From assembly GCA_910578815.1 (NCBI GenBank), contig CAJTSE010000005.1, positions 1 to 64,000 on the forward strand: a stretch of 64,000 nucleotides of DNA. Reading direction: 5' to 3'. The DNA is from an uncultured Acetatifactor sp. GTDB taxonomy: Bacteria; Bacillota; Clostridia; Lachnospirales; Lachnospiraceae. This document shows positions 25,401 to 33,345 of this stretch, piece after piece. The notes beneath the pieces are model-generated. The model was not told where the DNA came from. It saw only the letters and a list, made by a program, of their open reading frames with translations, and ran no database searches. Position numbers and translations under genes: made by a program. How positions within the stretch are numbered: the first letter of the stretch is position 1; each line of letters opens with the position of its first letter.

Positions 25401-27701
25401 TCTTCTTATATAGAGAGTGTACCGGAATTTGCTTTTGCTTATACACCGGAGCTTTCATCCGTGAGTTTGCCCAGCACGGTTACGGATGTTAGGGCAAACG
25501 CTTTCAAGAACAGCAATATTGTAGAGCTGACAGTGCCGGGAGCAAATACCCAGTTTGATGATTTGGCCATGGGCGATGATATTTATGACGGTGCGACAGA
25601 TGCGGAGCTGTTCTGGCAGACGACACATGCTTTCAAAACGGCGGAAGATGCCTTTGCTGCAGGAGTTGGAGTCTGGACGAAGGAGGACACCTATGGTAAG
25701 CCTCATATTCAGGGTGCATCCGATGCTACGGATATGAAGAGGATGGTACTCTACTGTGAAAAGGACAGCTGGGCAGAAAAGTTTGCCGACAGGAAGAACA
25801 TTGAAACCTCAAATGATTTTGATAAAACTTATGTGGTCAATTTCTTTGATGAGGACGGTGTGACAAAGCTGGTTGATACCCAGACCGTGCGTCGGAATGA
25901 GGCGGCGGCAGCGCCGGACATGACCGGAAAGACCAATGAAAGCGGGCAGGTGTTTGTAAAGTGGGTTTCTCAGCCTGCGGCGGATCCGAACTGTATTGTT
26001 GCAGATACGAATTTTGTCGCCAATTACGGAAACCCGGAGGTAGAACTTTGCACGATTACCTTCTGGAGGGATTTTGAAAGGAAGGAATCTTTCGGCACCG
26101 CACAGGTGGTCAAAGGTACTACTTTGGAACAGTTGAAGCAATCTGGGCAGATCCCGACGGAAAGAGTGGAGGCTTATGCTACGTCTATCAGCAGGAAGTT
26201 TGTAGCATGGGTAGGCCTGCCGGATGTGATCAACGAGGATGCCAACCCTTATGCACAGTACGACGTTCTTTCCTGGACGGTTAATTTTGTGGATAAGGAC
26301 GAACCGGATAAGATTATAGCTACGCAGAAGGTGCTAAACGGGGAGGATGCCACGGACTTTGTACCCACAAAAGAGGGATACGATTTTGACTGTTGGCTGG
26401 ATTCCTTGAAGAACATTACCAAGGATACCACAATACGAGGACTGTTTTTGAAGAGCTCTCTGACGGTGAGGCATAAAGTGACCTTCTATAATTATGATGG
26501 TACGGTTTACAAGGTCCAGAATGTACCAGACGGAGAGGATGCAACGGAGCCCAGCGGCCCTGCAAGAGAGGGTTATACCTTTACGGGCTGGCAGCCGGCG
26601 GCCAATCTGCTTAAGGTTACCAGAGATGTGGATGTGACGGCTACCTATTCCCAGAACAACGGTAATCAGGGAGGAAATCAAGGCGGTAACCAGGGAGGCA
26701 ACCAAGGAGGAAATAACAACAACAATAACAATAACAATAATAACAACAATCAAAATACCACCAGCGGCAACACTACCAGTGGCAATACTACCAGCGGCAA
26801 CAGTGCGAAAATGTATGTTTTGACCGTAAAGAACGGCAGTGGTTCAGGAAGCTATGCTGTAGGCTCACAGCCGGTGATTATTGCCAATGACCCGTCCTCA
26901 GGGTATGAGTTCAGCCACTGGACGGTATCCCCTGCGAATACGTCCATTGCCAGTACGGCGCTGTCCGCATCAATTATCACCATGCCTGCGTCTAACGTGA
27001 CGGTGACCGCAAATTATAAGGTAAAGACGGGAAGCAGTTCGGGAACAGGAAGCTCATCGGTCAATAATACCAATCGCCCCAACGGTTCCACAGGAACGGT
27101 GACGAATGGCGGTACAACGGTGGTAATAGATAAAAACGGGCTATCCAATACTGGTGTGGTTTCGGCTGTAGTCAACGGTTCTTCGGATAACTTTACCATT
27201 AAGATTTCTGAGAGCGCGGCAGCCACGGAGGCGGTTTTAAGGGCGCTGGTTGCGGAATACGGAAATGATTTAAGTAATATTAAGTATTTTCCCATGGATA
27301 TTTCCCTTTATGATTCCACAGGGACCACAAAGATCACGGATACAACGGGGCTTCGGATCAGCATTACGCTGCCTCTGCCGGATTCTTTGATCCCCTATGC
27401 AGGGAACAATAAGGTGGCCGGCGTAGTAAATGATAGGCTTGATAAACTTTCGCCCAGATTTACCACCATTGACGGTGTGTCCTGTGTGACCTTTACGGCA
27501 GAACATTTTTCACCCTATGTGATCTATGTGGATATATCCAGGCTGTCAGACGGAACAGTAGCTGACAGCACGCCGAAGACAGGAGACGGAATTCATCCCA
27601 AGTGGTTCCTTTCCATCGGTCTGGCTTGTCTGTCCTTTGTAATGTTTATGCAGCGGGACAGCAAAAAGAAGGAAAAGGTCAAGGTGAAGGCACGGTCCTG
27701 A
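22473..27701 (+). CDS. Large BspA-like LRR surface protein with sorting signal
   Basis: Surface protein of about 1740 aa. The basic N terminus and hydrophobic stretch (GALFLVSALVVAAIP) form a signal peptide. LRR_5/BspA repeats fill residues ~280-1050 (AFYNCASLRYVQF, AFAGCANLTSIDL). Several InlB B-type repeats follow (VTFYNYDGTVYKVQN, EGYTFTGWQP). Next come NQGG repeats, a poly-Asn run and TSGN repeats as a flexible linker, a second beta-rich region, and a C-terminal TPKTG (1700-1704), hydrophobic segment and basic tail. Its ATG overlaps the sortase stop; the ATG at 22479 is better spaced from AAGGAG. Likely anchored to the wall by the adjacent sortase and used in adhesion. Confidence 0.9.
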   Translation: MAMAGIVKTQKTEKKKSSRRLKRSVRRTLGALFLVSALVVAAIPTEGLRAAPEDGVTPLAETNFQSTLRWTETNSKIPKVDADEVNIYNDADGLFQFAWVRESPTSPNYVAVILGYTGGTLEGGALKIEGTVDAYAKYRANDGSTGNQVAVSRSREPLYYMSVVRKPDKTHEETTVVDGENVTVTVIDTYTLPTFSPCVKEDANWDRKGDMETYYYYRYGTKEAYQAAGNPQGAPVIETTLEENVVNAASAFCGQDGNVYIRTRATEHQWIRGQTVAYIGNQYLEAVTETDTGTGTVVSEWKVAENGAINTDPAKGVFAEASNIQTLTVGKDLVGIGNYAFYNCASLRYVQFGNGLQEVGKQAFKNCANMYGVGFDFGSVLPYISDEAFAYSGLQSFTLPVGVTKIYDHAFAGCANLTSIDLTGETQPPYKNEQTGEMVQPVTTLQELGCSVFKNCAALSEVTFPESMRSANIHLDNFEGCSSLGHIKVLSDTTNFAPHGSEYTVEDFLYRDKTNKVPNVPETIYFEANGIAQTHIFTQENALAFKYRDDKQQYEKIIVAPNNAKLTYQVDDNNSLIYFGMSGPVDEVEIPTRIGPKNIVSLGERSFADTCNLSKLIIPATVSSIGAEAFKGCHNLVDVIYNDASAIQSIGVDAFRTQEMCDTSKHNDTPSSDPRLSFTGTIAVNGGAGNITVPFAYAMNRDREGADNRISNASQTPTYIDYYSGWPSLLEVTYNRETGKSQLEDYPSITDLQSKYGSVNSYPFMNQDYVEAVTTALKVYYGIGTGGGDPADETVTGYAETLYNAVQNIVLPRGIESIKQGLFVNKESKDSQTHPDKLKTLTAYGLKEVEDGAFQGFKTLSNVNLADSTTQIGSYVFDGCEKLASATLPMTLENIGMRPFKGCKNLSNVSFGGNPRFTVADDIIYETDGTPGGAKTAVVECLERRTRSVTKAELAGIRSLYREAFMGTGVLNVDLSSSYIESVPEFAFAYTPELSSVSLPSTVTDVRANAFKNSNIVELTVPGANTQFDDLAMGDDIYDGATDAELFWQTTHAFKTAEDAFAAGVGVWTKEDTYGKPHIQGASDATDMKRMVLYCEKDSWAEKFADRKNIETSNDFDKTYVVNFFDEDGVTKLVDTQTVRRNEAAAAPDMTGKTNESGQVFVKWVSQPAADPNCIVADTNFVANYGNPEVELCTITFWRDFERKESFGTAQVVKGTTLEQLKQSGQIPTERVEAYATSISRKFVAWVGLPDVINEDANPYAQYDVLSWTVNFVDKDEPDKIIATQKVLNGEDATDFVPTKEGYDFDCWLDSLKNITKDTTIRGLFLKSSLTVRHKVTFYNYDGTVYKVQNVPDGEDATEPSGPAREGYTFTGWQPAANLLKVTRDVDVTATYSQNNGNQGGNQGGNQGGNQGGNNNNNNNNNNNNNQNTTSGNTTSGNTTSGNSAKMYVLTVKNGSGSGSYAVGSQPVIIANDPSSGYEFSHWTVSPANTSIASTALSASIITMPASNVTVTANYKVKTGSSSGTGSSSVNNTNRPNGSTGTVTNGGTTVVIDKNGLSNTGVVSAVVNGSSDNFTIKISESAAATEAVLRALVAEYGNDLSNIKYFPMDISLYDSTGTTKITDTTGLRISITLPLPDSLIPYAGNNKVAGVVNDRLDKLSPRFTTIDGVSCVTFTAEHFSPYVIYVDISRLSDGTVADSTPKTGDGIHPKWFLSIGLACLSFVMFMQRDSKKKEKVKVKARS
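26661..26801 (+). repeat. Coding tandem repeats: NQGG, poly-Asn, TSGN
   Basis: Within the large LRR protein, 12-base units encoding NQGG are followed by an AAC/AAT run for 13 Asn and by TTSGN units. Such repeats are prone to slippage, so length may differ between strains. They encode a wall-spanning linker. Confidence 0.85.
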
Positions 27702-27786
27702 AACGGATTTACAGAAATGTAGTGGATAAGACATAAAAATAGGGACTTAAAAAGGACTTTAAAAGAAAGACATAAAAGGAAGACAT

Positions 27787-29961
27787 ATGAGAAAGAGAAG
27801 ACGGCTCTTTGGTGTCCTGCTTATAGTAATGGCACTGGTCATTATGGCGCTTCCCGTTTCGGAGGCAGACGCGGCGACGTCTGCTTCCGATTTTGTAATG
27901 GAGGGAAGTACACTGGTACGGTACAGAGGCACGGAGAAAAACGTGTCTGTTCCTGATACCGTGGAGGTGATCGGAAAGAATGCTTTTGAAGACAATATAA
28001 CGGTTGAGCTGGTGGTACTGCCGAATTCCGTAACCAGGATTGAAGAATATGCTTTCTGGGGCTGTGACAATCTGGACACGGTGGTGCTGGGGAGAGGGCT
28101 GACAAGTGTGGGAGATTATGCGTTTGCCGGCTGTAAGGGATTAAAAGAAATGTCCATTCCCGCAAATGTGACCTCCATTGGCATTCAGGCCTTTGGGGAC
28201 TGTGTTCATATGACGGATATTTCCATTCCGGCAGAGACTTTTTATATTCATGATACCGCTTTTGACGGATGCGCCAGGCTGACCATTCATTGTGATGCGG
28301 GAACGGCGGCGGACACCTATGCCCAGGCTTTCTATGAGAGGCAGAAGGAGATGCCGGAGTATGAGGATGTACCAAATTATCAGCCGGATGCCGGAGATCG
28401 GGATGATGGGGCGGATCAGCAGGCCCCTGACACGGAGCCTGCACCGGAACCCACGCCTGTGCCTACACCAGTGGATACTGAGGGTGATACGATAAACAGT
28501 ACCAGTGTCGTGGGAAACCAGGCGGTGATCTTTCTAAATCCGGAAGAAATGAATGTGATTGTTCCCATGCCTGCTCCGGTGCCGACACAGGAAGCAACGC
28601 TGCCTTCCGTGCTGACGAATATTGCGGAAGTGATGGGAAATATGATGGCAGTGGGACCTGTGCACAGTATCCCTAAGTATACCGTAGTGGACGGTCAGAT
28701 CGTGGCGGATCAGGCTTTTTACAGAAATGATTCTCTGGAAGAGGTGGCGCTGAAGGAGGGAATTACAGAGATCGGGCAGTTTGCCTTTGCCAGAAGCACC
28801 CTCAAAGAAATAGAGATTCCGGAGGGCGTAACGAATATTTGCTATGGCGCGTTTTATCATTGTGACGATCTGGAAAGTGTTTTGCTTCCGGAATCCGTAA
28901 TAAATGTGGAGCCCAAGGCCTTTGATTTTACCCTCATGATTGAAAATTTTAAAAACAGCGGAACGGATTTTCTGGTGAACGGAGGCGTATTGCTTGCCTA
29001 TAACGGCAGTGACAGTCAGGTGTTTGTGCCGGGGGGAATCCGTGTCATTGCTGCCGAGGTCTTTGCTGGGCATGAAGAAATAGAGAGCGTCAGACTGCCG
29101 GACAGTGTTCTTGTGGTAGGAGAGGGAGCATTTGAAGGTTGTACAAATTTAAAACAGGTTAATCTGGGTATCGGCGTAGAACAGATAAAGGACAGGGCGT
29201 TTTCGGGCTGCATCAGCCTGGAAGCGGTGAAACTCCCTGCCTCCGCTAAGACTGTCGGCCTTAAGGCTTTCGGGGATGCTGAGGTGATCTATAACGGAAG
29301 TGAACCGCAGAGGACTTATGAGATTTCGGCCACCAGGCTTTCCAATGAGCCATTCAGGGATGTGGCGGCTGAGCAGGTGCAGCCGGGAGTAACCGTGGTG
29401 GGAGCAGTACCTTCCACAGCAAGGCTGGAAGGCGCCGCCAGAAACTATACCCTGCAGGTTGAGCTGAAAGCGGACAGATCCGAAGTAGAAGCGGCCTGGA
29501 AGCGGGCAATGGATGGAGAAATGCCGGAAAATATGACGGTGTATGATCTGAGGCTTACCGATAACAGCGGGATTCCCTTGACCAAGCTGGGGCGCAGCGG
29601 CTTGAATGTAGTGCTGCCCCTGCCGGAATCCCTTTCGGGGCAGGAGCTGAATCTGGTGACGCTGGACCGAAACGGACAGCTGGAAGCAGTGGGGGTGGAA
29701 CGAGTGATGCTGGAGGGAACGGAATGTTTTCGGTTCCGCACCACACATCTATCGTTGTTCGGCATTTACGGCGTGGGCCCGTCAAACTCGGAAATCAGAG
29801 AAGTGAGCGTTTACATGAACAGCTATAGCGCCGGACCGATCGAACAGGCGGAAAGAGTAAATCTGATGATGATTCTGAAATTTGTTTTTGGAGCGGCGGT
29901 GTTGATTCTGGGGCTCTGGCTGTCTTTGAGAGGTGTGAGACATGCAGTGCGGCGTGTATAA
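27787..29961 (+). CDS. BspA-like LRR protein with C-terminal membrane anchor
   Basis: Exported protein of 724 aa. It has a signal peptide (LFGVLLIVMALVIMALP, likely cut after SEADA). Two blocks of LRR_5 repeats (residues ~40-190 and ~290-480) flank a Pro-rich linker (APEPTPVPTPVD). The region 555-660 (VVLPLPESLSG, LSLFGIYGV) resembles the domain before the sorting signal of the preceding gene (ISITLPLPDSL, FSPYVIYVD). It ends with a membrane helix (LKFVFGAAVLILGLWLSL) and basic tail but has no PxTG motif, so it is probably membrane-anchored, not sortase-linked. AAAAGGAAG precedes the ATG. Confidence 0.88.
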   Translation: MRKRRRLFGVLLIVMALVIMALPVSEADAATSASDFVMEGSTLVRYRGTEKNVSVPDTVEVIGKNAFEDNITVELVVLPNSVTRIEEYAFWGCDNLDTVVLGRGLTSVGDYAFAGCKGLKEMSIPANVTSIGIQAFGDCVHMTDISIPAETFYIHDTAFDGCARLTIHCDAGTAADTYAQAFYERQKEMPEYEDVPNYQPDAGDRDDGADQQAPDTEPAPEPTPVPTPVDTEGDTINSTSVVGNQAVIFLNPEEMNVIVPMPAPVPTQEATLPSVLTNIAEVMGNMMAVGPVHSIPKYTVVDGQIVADQAFYRNDSLEEVALKEGITEIGQFAFARSTLKEIEIPEGVTNICYGAFYHCDDLESVLLPESVINVEPKAFDFTLMIENFKNSGTDFLVNGGVLLAYNGSDSQVFVPGGIRVIAAEVFAGHEEIESVRLPDSVLVVGEGAFEGCTNLKQVNLGIGVEQIKDRAFSGCISLEAVKLPASAKTVGLKAFGDAEVIYNGSEPQRTYEISATRLSNEPFRDVAAEQVQPGVTVVGAVPSTARLEGAARNYTLQVELKADRSEVEAAWKRAMDGEMPENMTVYDLRLTDNSGIPLTKLGRSGLNVVLPLPESLSGQELNLVTLDRNGQLEAVGVERVMLEGTECFRFRTTHLSLFGIYGVGPSNSEIREVSVYMNSYSAGPIEQAERVNLMMILKFVFGAAVLILGLWLSLRGVRHAVRRV

Positions 29962-30009
29962 GGCTTATAGCCTGCAGGAAATCTTGGATGAAATTTGATA
30001 ACAAATAAT

Positions 30010-30059
30010 GCGTCCGGGCATAGAATATCAATAAATGATATGCCGGGGCGCTTATTATT
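30010..30059 (+). terminator. Terminator-like hairpin overlapping the protease start
   Basis: GCGTCCGGGCATA (30010-30022) pairs with TATGCCGGGGCGC (30039-30051) with two mismatches, followed by TTATTATT. The next gene's ATG at 30060 begins directly after this tail, so the structure could end the LRR transcript or limit translation of the protease. Confidence 0.6.
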
Positions 30060-30968
30060 ATGCAGCGGGTAAGAAAACAAATTCATTTTTTTTCAGAAAG
30101 CGGATTGGCGGATGGTGAAGGGGTTACCATAGCGGCCTTAGATTCTGGTGTGGCATCCCATCCGGATCTGGATCGAAAAGTATTGGGGTTTCGAGATTTT
30201 ATTTCCGGTCGAAAAGCTGCATATGACGATAACGGACATGGCACCCATGTATGCGGCATTCTATGCGGCAGCGGGGAATTGTCGGGGGGAAAATATCGCG
30301 GGATGGCGCCGGGAGCAAGGCTTGTCATAGGTAAGGTGCTGGATAAAGACGGGGACGGTTCTGCGGAAATCATGCTTTCCGGGCTGGACTGGATCATGGA
30401 GGTGCGGGAGAGATACCGTATCCGTGTGCTGAATATTTCGGTAGGTATTGGAGAACTGCGGGAAAGGGAGAAGGAACAGGCGCTTCGGGAAAAGATAGAG
30501 CAAGTATGGGACAGCGGAATATTAGTGGTCTGTGCAGCCGGGAACAAGGGTCCCGGAAACGGAACCGTTTCCGCCGTAGGAGCAAGCCCACGGGTGGTTA
30601 CGGTGGGATGTCATGACGGCGATTATCGTCCCGGATACGCAGGTCTTTGCGCGATTTATTCCGGCAGGGGTGACAGAAACAGCAGAGTGTGCAAGCCGGA
30701 TATTGTTGCCCCCGGAACGGATATTATGTCCTGCAACGGAGATTATCTGCGTCTGGGCGGCAGGGCCGGAAATGCTTATATTGCAAAAAGCGGTACGTCT
30801 ATGGCTACGCCTATTGTTTCCGGGGCGGCAGCGCTGGCATTTTGGCAGTATCCGTGGATGTCAAATGAAATGTGCAGACAGAAGCTGCTGTATACGGCTG
30901 CCGATCTGGGACTGCCTTGGAATCAGCAGGGCTGGGGAATGGTGGATGTAATGCGTCTGTTAAGCTGA
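30060..30968 (+). CDS. Subtilisin-like serine protease (family S8), no signal peptide
   Basis: S8 peptidase of 302 aa with the complete triad: Asp28 in AALDSGVASHPDL, His60 in NGHGTHVCGI and Ser247 in SGTSMATPIVSG. The oxyanion Asn is in CAAGNKGPG. No signal peptide and no long propeptide are seen, as in intracellular subtilisins. There is no clear ribosome site before the ATG at 30060, which follows a terminator-like hairpin. No better in-frame start lies downstream before the first motif. It may process surface proteins only if exported another way; a cytoplasmic role is more likely. Confidence 0.85.
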   Translation: MQRVRKQIHFFSESGLADGEGVTIAALDSGVASHPDLDRKVLGFRDFISGRKAAYDDNGHGTHVCGILCGSGELSGGKYRGMAPGARLVIGKVLDKDGDGSAEIMLSGLDWIMEVRERYRIRVLNISVGIGELREREKEQALREKIEQVWDSGILVVCAAGNKGPGNGTVSAVGASPRVVTVGCHDGDYRPGYAGLCAIYSGRGDRNSRVCKPDIVAPGTDIMSCNGDYLRLGGRAGNAYIAKSGTSMATPIVSGAAALAFWQYPWMSNEMCRQKLLYTAADLGLPWNQQGWGMVDVMRLLS

Positions 30969-31032
30969 TAACGGCCGGCTGTCGCCCTCAGAGTCAGTTC
31001 AGCCCACCGATGTGAACTGTTTACGAAATAAG

Positions 31033-31061
31033 TTGACATGCCTCGTATAATTGTATACAAT
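31033..31061 (+). promoter_or_regulatory. Sigma-A promoter of the citrate synthase operon
   Basis: TTGACA (31033-31038), a 17-base spacer and TACAAT (31056-31061). The -10 box lies inside a long palindrome, so the promoter is probably repressed by the GntR protein of the operon. Confidence 0.75.
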
Positions 31062-31066
31062 CATAC
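31045..31066. promoter_or_regulatory. 22-bp palindrome, probable GntR/FCD operator
   Basis: The core ATTGTATACAAT (31050-31061) is a perfect palindrome. Flanks GTATA and CATAC extend it to 22 bp with one mismatched pair. TTGTATACAA-type sites are typical for FCD-class GntR regulators. It covers the -10 box, and a gene for such a regulator is second in the operon, so autorepression is likely. Confidence 0.7.
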
Positions 31067-31161
31067 AAGATGCAATGCCTAAGTGCCCGGAAGCCACAAA
31101 ATCATGACAGGCTGTTTGCCGGCATCCGATCATTGCGGAAAGGTGAGGTGCAGACATACCT

Positions 31162-32592
31162 ATGAGAGATAACTCTACGTTTCAGAACCGTCCGATCACA
31201 ATGAATCAAAAAAACAATCTTCTGGAAATAGAAGAGCATATGTACATTTTGGATGATGTGGAAAAGCCCAACGTCTTCCGCAATATGTTTCCCTATTCGG
31301 AAATTCCGAAGATTCCCTTTAATGACAGGATTGTGCCCCACAATATGCCGAAGAATATCTGGATTACGGATACTACCTTCCGGGATGGTCAACAGTCAAG
31401 GGCGCCTTATTCCACGGAGCAGATTGTCACGATTTATGATTATTTACATAAGCTGGGCGGCCCAAACGGAATGATCCGTGCCAGCGAATTTTTCCTGTAC
31501 AGCAAGAAGGATCGTGATGCGGTGTATAGGTGTATGGAGCGGGGATATGAATTTCCGGAGGTTACCAGCTGGATCCGCGCCAGTAAGGAGGATTTTAAGC
31601 TGGTGAAGCAGATCGGAATGAAGGAGACGGGAATCCTTGTCAGCTGCTCCGACTATCATATTTTCATGAAGCTGAAGATGACCAGGCGTCAGGCCATGGA
31701 TCATTATTTAAGTGTGATTGAGGAATGTCTGGATGAGGGGATCAGTCCACGCTGTCACCTGGAGGATATTACCAGAGCTGATATTTACGGGTATGTTGTA
31801 CCGTTTTGCCTTGAACTTATGAAGCTGATGGAGGAATATAAGATTCCCATCAAGATTCGGGCCTGTGATACCATGGGATACGGGGTTAATTTTCCCGGTG
31901 CCGTGATTCCAAGAAGTGTGCAGGGGATTATTTATGCCATACACACTCATGCAGGTGTACCCCACGAACTGATTGAGTGGCATGGACATAACGATTTTTA
32001 TAAAGCGGTGAGCAATTCCACTACTGCATGGCTTTACGGCTGTTCTGGTGTCAATACCTCTCTTTTTGGTATTGGAGAGCGAACTGGAAATACACCCTTG
32101 GAAGCGATGGTTTTTGAGTACGCCCAGCTGAAAGGTGACTTAAATGGTATGGACACCACTGTGATCACAGAGCTGGCAGAGTACTATGAGAAAGAAATCG
32201 GCTATCAGATTCCGCCTAGGACACCCTTTGTAGGTAAGAATTTCAATGTAACCAGGGCGGGTATCCATGCGGACGGACTATTAAAAAATGAAGAAATATA
32301 TAATATATTTGATACGGAAAAATTTCTCAAAAGGCCTGTACTGTGTGCAATTTCCAATACCTCAGGGCTGGCCGGTATTGCCCACTGGATCAATACCTAT
32401 TACAGGTTAAAAGGGGATAGCCAGGTGGAGAAAAACTCGGAGCTTGTGGCGGAGATCAAAAAGTGGGTTGATGGAGAGTATGCGGACGGGCGCGTAACCG
32501 TCATGACCGATGAAGAGATTATTGCCTGTGTGAACAGAGTTTGTCTGGAAAAGGGTTTGCAGATCTGTAATAAGGATGGAGATCAGAAATGA
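31162..32592 (+). CDS. HMGL-family synthase, candidate Re-citrate synthase
   Basis: Acyl-CoA condensing enzyme of the isopropylmalate/homocitrate synthase superfamily, 476 aa. DTTFRDGQQSRAPYS carries the metal-binding Asp and catalytic Arg. HTHAG and EWHGHNDFYKA give the His ligands, and SLFGIGERTGNTPLEA the conserved C-terminal barrel motif. It lacks the leucine-binding regulatory domain of LeuA. The long N-terminal extension and sequence style fit the Re-face citrate synthases known from Clostridium kluyveri. The isocitrate dehydrogenase in the same operon supports citrate over homocitrate or isopropylmalate, feeding 2-oxoglutarate and glutamate. Aconitase is not in the window. Confidence 0.75.
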   Translation: MRDNSTFQNRPITMNQKNNLLEIEEHMYILDDVEKPNVFRNMFPYSEIPKIPFNDRIVPHNMPKNIWITDTTFRDGQQSRAPYSTEQIVTIYDYLHKLGGPNGMIRASEFFLYSKKDRDAVYRCMERGYEFPEVTSWIRASKEDFKLVKQIGMKETGILVSCSDYHIFMKLKMTRRQAMDHYLSVIEECLDEGISPRCHLEDITRADIYGYVVPFCLELMKLMEEYKIPIKIRACDTMGYGVNFPGAVIPRSVQGIIYAIHTHAGVPHELIEWHGHNDFYKAVSNSTTAWLYGCSGVNTSLFGIGERTGNTPLEAMVFEYAQLKGDLNGMDTTVITELAEYYEKEIGYQIPPRTPFVGKNFNVTRAGIHADGLLKNEEIYNIFDTEKFLKRPVLCAISNTSGLAGIAHWINTYYRLKGDSQVEKNSELVAEIKKWVDGEYADGRVTVMTDEEIIACVNRVCLEKGLQICNKDGDQK

Positions 32593-33278
32593 GCAGCTAT
32601 GATGTAAAGAAGGAGGTTTCGGATAAATACTCCCTGCGGGGCCGGGTCTTCCATAAGCTGAGGGAGGATATATTAAGCGGGAAGTATGAGGAACATGAGG
32701 AATTAAAGGAAGTGGCCATCGGTGAGGAAATGGGTGTCAGCCGTACGCCGGTTCGCGAGGCTTTCCGTCAGCTGGAGCTGGAAGGCTTAATTCAGATCAT
32801 TCCCAATAAGGGTGCTTATGTTACCGGAATCACGGAAAAAGACGTGAAAGACATTTATATGATTCGCTCGCACCTGGAAGGTCTTTGTGCCCGCTGGGCA
32901 ACGGAGCATATAACAAAAGAACAGATGGATGAGATGGAAGAGAATGTTTATCTGGCGGAGTTTCATGCGGGAAAGGGACAGCTGGAGCAGCTGGCAGAGC
33001 TTGACAACCGTTTTCATGACATTTTGTATGAAGCCTGCGACAGTAAAATGCTGGAGCATCAGCTGAAGGATTTCCATCAGTATGTGCTGCGTGTGAGAAA
33101 GAAGACACTGGCAAATGTGAATCGGGGCCCAAAATCCAACGAGGAACATAAGCAGATCATGGAGGCCATCAAGGCCGGAGATGCAGGCCTGGCAGAGCAG
33201 CTGGCCCATCAGCATATGATTAACGCCTATGAGAACATGGTAAAGAACGGACTGCATGAGATTTATCAGGTTTCATAG
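32589..33278 (+). CDS. GntR family regulator, FCD subfamily
   Basis: Transcription factor of 229 aa. The N-terminal winged helix-turn-helix is seen in VAIGEEMGVSRTPVREAFRQ and LIQIIPNKGAYVTGI. The C-terminal FCD ligand domain is all-helical, with candidate metal or ligand residues in LDNRFHDILYEA and HKQIMEAIKAGD followed by LAHQHM. Its ATG overlaps the stop of the synthase by four bases, so translation is coupled. It probably binds the 22-bp palindrome at the operon promoter and senses an organic acid such as citrate or a related metabolite. Confidence 0.92.
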   Translation: MSSYDVKKEVSDKYSLRGRVFHKLREDILSGKYEEHEELKEVAIGEEMGVSRTPVREAFRQLELEGLIQIIPNKGAYVTGITEKDVKDIYMIRSHLEGLCARWATEHITKEQMDEMEENVYLAEFHAGKGQLEQLAELDNRFHDILYEACDSKMLEHQLKDFHQYVLRVRKKTLANVNRGPKSNEEHKQIMEAIKAGDAGLAEQLAHQHMINAYENMVKNGLHEIYQVS

Positions 33279-33345
33279 GCCTTCCGGTCTTGTGCGGTGG
33301 GCAGCACAGGTCCCGGTATCTTATGCCCGTAAAGGAGGATATAAC

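Noticed and set aside
26661..26801. Short tandem repeats as a possible CRISPR array
   Set aside because: Units are 12-15 bases, have no spacers and encode an in-frame Asn/Gly/Ser linker.
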